Shown piece after piece: positions 7,950 through 13,222 of a stretch of DNA of 23,979 nt. The notes under the pieces are model-generated. The model did not search any database and was not told where the DNA came from. It saw nothing but the letters and a program-made list of their open reading frames with translations. Within the stretch, counting starts at the first letter, position 1; each line of letters starts with the position of its first letter. This stretch comes from CALMUP01 sp035327305 (lineage in GTDB: Bacteria; Verrucomicrobiota; Kiritimatiellia; CAIVKH01): assembly GCA_035327305.1 (NCBI GenBank), contig DAOLDL010000044.1, positions 1 to 23,979 of the forward strand, read 5' to 3'. Made by a program: the position numbers and the translations under genes.

Positions 7950-9020
7950 TCAAGGTTCAGGTTTTTCCAATCGTTGGAGTGCCCACCGGGTATGTTCTAC
8001 AATGATTGGATCCGGATCATTCATCGCCTGTTCAAGCGCGGACACAGCTTCCGGTCTCCGGCTATTGCCAAGTGCGACCGCGACATTTCGCAGAATTCCC
8101 CGACGCTTTGTTCGCTTCATTGGGTAGCCCTTGAAACGCGCATTGAATCCTTTGGCGTCCAGCGCCATCAACTCGATCAGCGAAGGCGCGGCAATTTCGG
8201 GAGCCAGTTTGGCATAGGGTATTTTGCCCGGCACATGTGAAAATTGCCTGACCCAGGGACAAATGGACTGGCATTCATCACAGCCATATATCCAATTCCC
8301 CATCAGCGGTCGCAAATGCTCGGGAATTGATCCCTTTAATTCAATGGTCAGATAGGAAATACATTTATTGCTATCGAGTATCCATGGCGCGGGAAATGCA
8401 TGCGTCGGGCAAATATCCTGACAGCGCCGGCATGATCCGCATGTACCCGCTTGTTCATCAGAATGTTTTACACCAGCCGCCGGCAGGTTGACATCCAGCA
8501 GAATTTCGCCGAGTAATAAATAGGAACCGTAACGCGGTGAAATCAGCAATGTGTTTTTACCCACGAAGCCCAGGCCCGCCCGCTCTGCGTGTTCGCGCTC
8601 AAGCACGGGTCCGGTATCGACGTACCAACGCATGCCCAGCGGTTGACCCAGCCGTTCCTGAACCGCCCGACCAAGCTCTGCCAGCATGGGCGTCATGCGA
8701 TCATGGTAATCCGGCGCCCAGGCATAACGGGCAATTCGTCCGCGCAAAGGATCATTCCACCAGGAAGGATCCGGTTCCTCGATATAATACGAAAGCGCCA
8801 CCACAATCATTGATTTCGCGCCGGGGAGTGCAAGGGTGGGATCCGCGCGGCGTTCGGGATCGCGGGTCAGCCATGCCATGTCGCCATGGAAGCCGCAATC
8901 CAGCCATCGATAAAAAGCCTCCGCGCGTGGCGCCCGTTGCGCCGGAACTATGGCGGCAAGGTCAAAACCGATCGATTCGGCGCGCGCCAATATCCAGTCA
9001 GCAATTCCTCCTGTTTTCAT
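7950..9020 (-). CDS. queG: Epoxyqueuosine reductase QueG
   Basis: This 356-residue cytosolic iron-sulfur and cobalamin enzyme reduces epoxyqueuosine to queuosine in tRNA, the last step of queuosine synthesis (EC 1.17.99.6). Seen in the sequence: FHGDMAWL near residue 44, the VDTGPVLERE motif with Asp135 (the proposed catalytic acid), and GFVGKNTLLI. The two [4Fe-4S] sites use Cys194, 197, 200 and 204 (CGSCRRCQDIC) and Cys220, 247, 250 and 254 (CDECQSICPW). The C-terminal part, about 290-356, reads as a short HEAT-like helical repeat used for tRNA binding in longer members. Its ATG overlaps the stop of vapC by 4 bases (ATGA). That places a housekeeping tRNA-modification gene under translational coupling to a toxin gene. 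The alternative, a pure ferredoxin-like protein, is excluded by the full domain order. Confidence 0.96.
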   Translation of the reverse strand: MKTGGIADWILARAESIGFDLAAIVPAQRAPRAEAFYRWLDCGFHGDMAWLTRDPERRADPTLALPGAKSMIVVALSYYIEEPDPSWWNDPLRGRIARYAWAPDYHDRMTPMLAELGRAVQERLGQPLGMRWYVDTGPVLEREHAERAGLGFVGKNTLLISPRYGSYLLLGEILLDVNLPAAGVKHSDEQAGTCGSCRRCQDICPTHAFPAPWILDSNKCISYLTIELKGSIPEHLRPLMGNWIYGCDECQSICPWVRQFSHVPGKIPYAKLAPEIAAPSLIELMALDAKGFNARFKGYPMKRTKRRGILRNVAVALGNSRRPEAVSALEQAMNDPDPIIVEHTRWALQRLEKPEP

Positions 9021-9457
9021 TTACCGGGTAATGACATTTGCCATTCCTCTAATCCGAGGATTCTGCCAATACCATTTACTTTGTATCGACACAATCGATC
9101 GTCGTTCGTGAAAAAGTAATCTACACCGCAAATGGATGCACAAGCCAGTTGAATGGCATCGGGTGGTCGCAACGCAGGGTGTCGAGCGCGTAGTTCGGAA
9201 AATCGCCATGCCTCGTTTACGCCAAAATGAATACAGCCCATTTCGCCAATGATCCGTGCATACGACTGCGCCAACGGAATGTTGGAAATTCGCATGGGAT
9301 GAACGAGGATTTCGCCCAAGGACAAGGCAGATGTTATAATTTTATAATGATTCGCCTTTTGCCAATCATATAAGTCGCCCATTTTTTTACGCCATTGAGG
9401 GCTTTGCTCGATCCAGTAAATCAGCAGGTTGGTGTCCCAAAACACGTGCCCGGTCAC
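9017..9457 (-). CDS. vapC: PIN-domain ribonuclease toxin, VapC-like
   Basis: The 146-residue PIN-domain protein is predicted to be a magnesium-dependent endoribonuclease, typically cutting tRNA or rRNA. The acidic active-site residues are in place: Asp8 in FWDTNLLIYW, Glu49 in SLGEIL, Asp100 in PPDAIQLA, and Asp119/Asp120 in TNDDRL. Length is normal and no disruption is visible, so it should be active. It begins with GTG at 9457, forming a 4-base GTGA overlap with the stop of the antitoxin gene, the usual arrangement for vapBC. Its own stop overlaps the queG start. Because the antitoxin comes first and the pair is complete, a working toxin-antitoxin module is the best reading. Confidence 0.9.
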   Translation of the reverse strand: MTGHVFWDTNLLIYWIEQSPQWRKKMGDLYDWQKANHYKIITSALSLGEILVHPMRISNIPLAQSYARIIGEMGCIHFGVNEAWRFSELRARHPALRPPDAIQLACASICGVDYFFTNDDRLCRYKVNGIGRILGLEEWQMSLPGK

Positions 9458-9687
9458 GACCAGTTCTCTCGCTGTTCGCGCACGTAGTGGTCAGGATCAA
9501 TTCCATCCCACGCCTTCTTTCCCAACCCTTTCAACTTTTGTTCAGGAGATTGATAGACGGCTTGATTTTTGATCAACACCAACCGGAGTCCGTCTTCAAT
9601 CAGCGCCTTCATGGATGTGTTCTTGTCCACGGCGAGTTTTTTCACCCGGCGGGCGAGACCGTCCTCGAGATCGATGGTTGTTCTCAT
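9454..9687 (-). CDS. vapB: Antitoxin, VapB-like ribbon-helix-helix protein
   Basis: The 77-residue protein starts MRTTIDLEDGLARRVKKLA, which matches the beta-strand plus two-helix pattern of ribbon-helix-helix antitoxins that dimerise and bind DNA. The rest, with SPEQKLKGLGKKAWDGID and a final ENW, would wrap the PIN toxin. It directly precedes and overlaps vapC. An inverted repeat surrounds its predicted -10 element and touches its start codon, which fits autorepression by the antitoxin or the complex. No Shine-Dalgarno precedes the ATG, and the predicted start of transcription is at or next to it. Confidence 0.87.
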   Translation of the reverse strand: MRTTIDLEDGLARRVKKLAVDKNTSMKALIEDGLRLVLIKNQAVYQSPEQKLKGLGKKAWDGIDPDHYVREQRENWS

Positions 9688-9709
9688 GCATAAATATGTA
9701 TCTATGCAT
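9686..9709 (-). promoter_or_regulatory. vapB: Inverted-repeat operator of vapBC
   Basis: Perfect 7-base arms ATGCATA (9686-9692) and TATGCAT (9703-9709) are separated by 10 bases. The predicted -10 hexamer (9695-9700) lies in the spacer and the vapB ATG overlaps the proximal arm. Binding of the VapB-VapC complex here would block transcription. The role is inferred from position and symmetry. Confidence 0.55.
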
Positions 9710-9723
9710 CTCGATTAAATCAA
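9695..9723 (-). promoter_or_regulatory. vapB: Candidate vapBC-queG promoter
   Basis: On the minus strand TTGATT (9723-9718) is followed after 17 bases by TACATA (9700-9695), which ends 7 bases before the vapB ATG. The geometry predicts a leaderless transcript, in agreement with the missing Shine-Dalgarno. Confidence 0.45.
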
Positions 9724-9874
9724 GTCACTTCTGCCGTGGCGGAATGCATTTCTCGTGAAAATATTAGTGGTATATTGCAGTATGAAATCATGAGCGCCTT
9801 GAGGAGCCACCTCTCCATCAGTCCTTTTCGATGGCATCAACCCTGTCGCTTACCTCAATTTCCACTCATTTCAC
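9710..9874. other. Gene-free stretch between divergent promoters
   Basis: No supported gene lies between the vapB operator and the pnuT promoter. Open frames here are short, lack ribosome sites, and the longest (9736-9942) runs into the riboswitch. Apart from the upstream end of the vapB -35 hexamer I see no repeat or hairpin of note. Confidence 0.6.
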
Positions 9875-9902
9875 TTGATTTATTTTTTCGCGCGCATAGA
9901 TT
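9875..9902 (+). promoter_or_regulatory. pnuT: Candidate promoter of the thiamine operon
   Basis: TTGATT (9875-9880), a 16-base spacer and TAGATT (9897-9902) would start transcription near 9909, just ahead of the aptamer's P1 helix at 9915. This places the whole riboswitch at the 5' end of the mRNA, as expected. Both hexamers match the consensus at four of six positions. Confidence 0.5.
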
Positions 9903-9914
9903 GGTGGGCAGTAA

Positions 9915-10010
9915 CGACAGGGGCGCCTTTGGTTCACGGTGAATCAATGGCTGAGATCCCGAATGGGAACCCTTGGAACCTGATGCGGTTAATACCGCCG
10001 AAGGAAGTCG
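9915..10010 (+). promoter_or_regulatory. TPP riboswitch aptamer (THI box)
   Basis: All conserved parts of the thiamine pyrophosphate aptamer are present in order: GGGGCGCC (9920-9927), GGCTGAGAT (9949-9957), ACCCTTGGAACCTGATGC (9969-9986), the P5 stem GCGGTTAATACCGC (9985-9998), and GAAGGAAG (10000-10007). CGAC at 9915-9918 pairs with GTCG at 10007-10010 to close P1. The P3 arm is extended by a 7-bp hairpin (TGGTTCA with TGAATCA, loop CGG). An optional extra hairpin, TCCC-GAAT-GGGA (9957-9968), sits between CTGAGA and ACCC. Binding of thiamine pyrophosphate is expected to switch off the downstream transporter operon. Confidence 0.97.
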
Positions 10011-10033
10011 ACATTCCAAGCTGTGAAGCGTCG

Positions 10034-10061
10034 ATCCACCCGTCGTGGTGGATTTTCTTTT
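10034..10061 (+). terminator. Riboswitch-controlled intrinsic terminator
   Basis: ATCCACC (10034-10040) pairs perfectly with GGTGGAT (10047-10053) around the loop CGTCGT and is followed by TTTTCTTTTT. It lies 24 bases after the aptamer and before the pnuT start. GTCGAT at 10030-10035 can pair with GTCGAC at 10007-10012, the 3' side of P1, giving a possible antiterminator when no ligand is bound. Confidence 0.8.
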
Positions 10062-10136
10062 TCCAGCCGGGAGCATCGGCGCTCCGGCTTTCCGCATCAG
10101 GACATGAAACCACATGTTCTGAAAGGAAATGAAAAA

Positions 10137-10784
10137 ATGGAAGAAGAAGCGATCGCACCGCTGATTGAATGGCAATACCTGCTGGGAACAACCCCGCTGG
10201 AAATTATCGCCACACTGTCCGCCGTAATTGGCGTATTTCTGATTGCCCGGCAAAACATACTTGGCTGGCCTTTGGGCATTGCCTGGGCGCTTATATCCAC
10301 ATACCTTGCTTATTTTGAGTGGCAATTGGTATCCGACGCGATTTTGTACGCCAGTTACATTCCCATTCAGATTTATTGCTGGTCGGTATGGGCGACACGA
10401 GGCGCGCATGTCGATGAGAAGCCATTTACCCCGACCTGGCTTCCCATCAAAACACAAGTCATACTCGTCATTTCTGCCATAGTTGCCATTGCTCTGTGGG
10501 CCACCGGCATCAGTGCGGCGGCTCAACGAGTTGAATGGATTCCCGAACCTTCACTGCTTTGGCGCGACTCCACCACCACCGTGCTGAACTATTTCGCGCA
10601 ATTTCTCCAGGCAAAGAAACACATGGAAAACTGGGTGGGCTGGTTGATCGTCAATCTGCTCGGCATTCACATTTACTGGGTCAAGGATGCGCCGATTTAT
10701 TCGATTCAGTATGCATTCTTCCTCGGGCTGGGCATTTATGGCTGGGTCCAGTGGCAAAAAAATCTACGTCAACAAAACGCATAG
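10137..10784 (+). CDS. pnuT: PnuC-family thiamine transporter PnuT
   Basis: The 215-residue inner-membrane protein belongs to the PnuC family of vitamin facilitators, which move nucleosides or vitamins down a gradient that phosphorylation inside the cell maintains. Family marks are LGWPLGIAWALISTYLAYFEWQLVSD (about 40-65), YCWSVWATRG after it, and the late ENWVGWLIVNLLGIHIYW plus GIYGWVQW. About seven hydrophobic helices can be counted. Control by a TPP riboswitch points to thiamine and not nicotinamide riboside. The ATG at 10137 has GAAAGGA 9 bases upstream. An in-frame ATG at 10023 is rejected because it would place the terminator hairpin inside the coding region. The outer-membrane gene follows after 20 bases. 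Confidence 0.92.
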   Translation: MEEEAIAPLIEWQYLLGTTPLEIIATLSAVIGVFLIARQNILGWPLGIAWALISTYLAYFEWQLVSDAILYASYIPIQIYCWSVWATRGAHVDEKPFTPTWLPIKTQVILVISAIVAIALWATGISAAAQRVEWIPEPSLLWRDSTTTVLNYFAQFLQAKKHMENWVGWLIVNLLGIHIYWVKDAPIYSIQYAFFLGLGIYGWVQWQKNLRQQNA

Positions 10785-10804
10785 TAATAAAGAAAGGATA
10801 CTTC

Positions 10805-11512
10805 ATGAAAAAAATTACATTCCTCCTGGCCGCGCTCGCCCTGGTCGGCGCCACACCGGTTCGTGCCGATCTTTCGGCATTATCGACAACCGTTACCCTT
10901 GGTTATGACAGCCGGTATGTTTTGTATGGTTACCGCCTAAGCCGTCACCTATACAAAGGTGACATCTACCTGACCTATCCGCTTAACGATAAAGTATCGC
11001 TTTGGGGTGGCGCCTGGTATGGTTATCTGACGGATGGCACGTACCACGAGGTGGATGTCTATGCCGGAGTGGACTATGCCGTCACGGAATCGATCTTTGC
11101 AGGAATCGCTTATTCGTTGTTCAACTACATCGAAGTCCCCTTTCCGACCAGCGACCAGGCGCACGAGATATCCGCGCATGTGACATATTTTGGCGATCAA
11201 TTCTCCCTGGCGCTCCAAAATCATTATGATAGCGAAGCCGAAGGAAACCTTTTGCGCGCCATTGGTGATTACAGTCTTCCGATTACGGAACAACTATCCG
11301 CCGGGTTGAATGTGGAAGCAGGTTATGCGTTCCGGTATTTCATTTCCGGCAACCTCTGGAATCATGCCCAGGTCAAACTGTCGGCGCCATACCGCGTGAA
11401 TGATGCATTTACCATCACTCCATTTATCGCGAGATCGATTCCGTTGGCGGCGATTGATGACTTTGAACAATACGAGACATATGGCGGCATTTCATGTAGC
11501 CTGACATTCTAG
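10805..11512 (+). CDS. Outer-membrane beta-barrel protein, probable thiamine-regulated porin
   Basis: The 235-residue protein starts with a signal peptide, MKKITFLLAALALVGATPVRA, with likely cleavage before DLSALS. The mature part is a run of alternating amphipathic strands rich in Tyr, Phe, Gly and Trp (for example VTLGYDSRYVLYGYR, VSLWGGAWYGYL, VDVYAGVDYAV), ending in SCSLTF. A C-terminal Phe is the classical outer-membrane barrel signal. It has no TonB box or plug domain, so it is a small barrel of perhaps 10 to 12 strands and not a TonB-dependent receptor. AGAAAGGA ends 6 bases before the ATG. Its place between pnuT and the kinase, under the TPP riboswitch, suggests passage of thiamine or related compounds across the outer membrane. 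That role is inferred. Confidence 0.85.
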   Translation: MKKITFLLAALALVGATPVRADLSALSTTVTLGYDSRYVLYGYRLSRHLYKGDIYLTYPLNDKVSLWGGAWYGYLTDGTYHEVDVYAGVDYAVTESIFAGIAYSLFNYIEVPFPTSDQAHEISAHVTYFGDQFSLALQNHYDSEAEGNLLRAIGDYSLPITEQLSAGLNVEAGYAFRYFISGNLWNHAQVKLSAPYRVNDAFTITPFIARSIPLAAIDDFEQYETYGGISCSLTF

Positions 11513-11524
11513 CAAGGCAATGCC

Positions 11525-11562
11525 GGGTGGGCGATCAGGACAACCCTCCTGTTCGCCCACCC
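11525..11562 (+). other. Long intercistronic hairpin without U-tract
   Basis: GGGTGGGCGA (11525-11534) pairs with TCGCCCACCC (11553-11562). Inside this, CAGGA (11536-11540) pairs with TCCTG (11547-11551) around CAACCC, with a single T:T mismatch between the two stems. The 15-bp, 38-base hairpin lies between the barrel gene and the kinase gene and ends 14 bases before the kinase ATG. No run of T follows, so it is more likely an RNA-stabilising or translation-modulating element than a terminator. Confidence 0.75.
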
Positions 11563-11576
11563 ACGACCGGATTTGC

Positions 11577-12092
11577 ATGAGCATCAGGATCGTACTTACC
11601 GGACCGGAGTCAACCGGCAAAAGCGAGATTACCTCGCATCTTGCCGCCCGGCTTCATGTGCCTTTTGCCGATGAACTCGCCCGGACTTTTCTGGAAAAAA
11701 AGGGGCCCCTTTACGATTACAACCTGTTGCTCGAATTGAGCCGCCTTCACAAATCGCACCAGATGGAAAAAGTCCCGAACGATGCGCCCCTCGGCATTTA
11801 TGACACCGACCTCATCAATTATAAAATATGGTGCGAAGTCGTTTTTGGAAAATGCCATCCGGAAATTATTGAGACCATCAACTCGGAATCCAACCATATT
11901 TACCTGTTGTGCTTTCCCGACATACCGTGGGTCTATGACCCCCTGCGCGAACACCCGCACGACAGGGAATTGCTGTTTGAACGACATCGACAGGAAATTG
12001 AAAAACTCAACCGCCCTTACGCCATTATCAAAGGTTTCGGGAAAACCCGTTTCAAAAATGCTGAATCCGCGATACGCGACCTTATTCCATAG
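11577..12092 (+). CDS. NadR-like P-loop kinase, predicted thiamine kinase
   Basis: The 171-residue ATPase matches the NadR C-terminal/AAA_28 family of small-molecule kinases. The Walker A motif is GPESTGKS (9-16), followed by a conserved FADELARTFLE segment (about 30-40). Next comes IYDTDLINYKIW, where the Asp pair follows the Walker B strand, and later DPLREHPHDRELLF, which looks like the lid region. NadR enzymes phosphorylate nicotinamide riboside taken up by PnuC. Here the partner is PnuT under a TPP riboswitch, so the substrate is probably thiamine, trapped as the phosphate. No adenylyltransferase domain is present. The ATG at 11577 was chosen because the P-loop strand starts right after it. 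The hairpin just upstream may tune its expression. Confidence 0.85.
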   Translation: MSIRIVLTGPESTGKSEITSHLAARLHVPFADELARTFLEKKGPLYDYNLLLELSRLHKSHQMEKVPNDAPLGIYDTDLINYKIWCEVVFGKCHPEIIETINSESNHIYLLCFPDIPWVYDPLREHPHDRELLFERHRQEIEKLNRPYAIIKGFGKTRFKNAESAIRDLIP

Positions 12093-12168
12093 AATCCTCC
12101 CCGCCCACATCGTGAATTACGGCATAAACATTTGATCGCGTACACTTCACGAATCGACCCGACTTTCA

Positions 12169-12197
12169 TTGCTTTTCGTTGATGGTCGTACTAGTAT
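12169..12197 (+). promoter_or_regulatory. Candidate promoter of the SPFH/ABC/P-ATPase cluster
   Basis: TTGCTT (12169-12174), a 17-base spacer and TAGTAT (12192-12197) lie in the 167-base gap before the first permease. A 10-base palindrome, TATGTACATA (12205-12214), follows at about the start of transcription and could bind a repressor. The -35 is weak. Confidence 0.3.
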
Positions 12198-12259
12198 GTC
12201 CGGGTATGTACATATTGATCGGAAAACATCTTTTCCCATCCACTTTATGCGCCTGAAAC

Positions 12260-13222
12260 ATGCGGCTGATGATCAAACAATTTCATGGGATTGCCTCGCT
12301 TACCGCGCTGGAGGCTTCCCGCCAGCCGATCTTCCTGCTTTTAACGACATCGGTAATCCTTTTTATCGCACTGCTTCCCGTGCTTATCACTCATGTTTTG
12401 GGCGATTCCGCCCGCATGATTCGAGATAGCGCGCTTGCATTGCAATTGATATCAGGACTCGTACTCGGCTGTTTTGCCGCGACTTCCACCATCTCCCGGG
12501 AATTGAAACGGGGGACGCTGGCCTCCATATTAAGTAAACCGGTCGGGCGCACGCTGTTTTTTCTCGCGAAATTCTGGGGCGTAACCATCATTATGCTGGT
12601 GTATTCATTCATCACGACATTGGCCGTGATGATGAGCGTTCGCACCGCCGCCGAACCATTCCATCATGATTGGTGGGGTATTGGCCCCTTACTGGTCGCA
12701 GTCCTGATTGCATACTTGTGGGTGGGTGCTCAAAACTATTTTCTACGCGTACCGTTTGTATCCAGAGCCTATCTTTCCCTCGCCCTGTCTGTGACTGTGG
12801 CGTTTCTTGTTTCATGCGTGATACCCGCGGAAACCGGAGACCGGTATTTCGGCGTCGCCATACCATGGAACATCCTTCCTGCCGGATTGTTGATCAGCAT
12901 GGCCATGATCCTCTTTTCAGCGTTTTCCGTCAGCCTGGCCACGCGATTCGACATGGTTCCGACATTCTCAATTTGCCTGGTCGTATTTCTGATCGGTTTG
13001 ATGTCCGATTATTTATTCGGACGCCACGCAGATGCAAACTGGATGACGGGCTTCATCTATGGCATTATTCCGAACTGGCAGCACTTCTGGGCCGTGGATG
13101 CGTTGCACTCCGGCAGTATTCCCTGGGCCTATACAGCCGGCGTTGCCGGCTATACAATTCTTTATGTGTTTGTTGTGCTGACCGCCGGACTGACGGCGTT
13201 TGGTCGAATGGAAGTAAAATGA
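12260..13222 (+). CDS. ABC-2 type transporter permease, first subunit
   Basis: The 320-residue polytopic protein has about seven hydrophobic segments (near 23-45, 60-78, 95-125, 143-160, 170-188, 200-265, 290-315). The cytosolic coupling segment between helices two and three reads TISRELKRGTLASILSKPVGRTL, the usual ABC-2 pattern E-x-x-x-G-T-x-x-x-x-L-S-K-P-V. The second permease further down the operon carries the same pattern, so the two probably pair around a single ATPase type. No Shine-Dalgarno is seen before the ATG at 12260; an in-frame ATG at 12269 is possible. The stop overlaps the start of the next gene (ATGA). It is the first gene of the cluster, and its substrate is unknown. Confidence 0.85.
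   Translation: MRLMIKQFHGIASLTALEASRQPIFLLLTTSVILFIALLPVLITHVLGDSARMIRDSALALQLISGLVLGCFAATSTISRELKRGTLASILSKPVGRTLFFLAKFWGVTIIMLVYSFITTLAVMMSVRTAAEPFHHDWWGIGPLLVAVLIAYLWVGAQNYFLRVPFVSRAYLSLALSVTVAFLVSCVIPAETGDRYFGVAIPWNILPAGLLISMAMILFSAFSVSLATRFDMVPTFSICLVVFLIGLMSDYLFGRHADANWMTGFIYGIIPNWQHFWAVDALHSGSIPWAYTAGVAGYTILYVFVVLTAGLTAFGRMEVK

Noticed and set aside
10065..10089. Second hairpin (AGCC-G-GGAGC with GCTCC-GGCT) as a further terminator
   Set aside because: It has a bulge and only two T after the stem. It is kept only as a possible translational element in the riboswitch finding.
10023..10136. Longer pnuT reading frame starting at 10023
   Set aside because: It would translate the riboswitch terminator. 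The ATG at 10137 has a well-placed GAAAGGA and fits the family start.
12110..12152. TCGTGAA/TTCACGA inverted repeat after the kinase gene, considered as terminator or operator
   Set aside because: The arms are 7 bases and 29 bases apart with no T-run. It could be chance.
12670..13218. Open frame upstream of the long HflK-like gene
   Set aside because: It lies entirely inside the first permease in another frame. The ATGA overlap at 13219 marks the real start.
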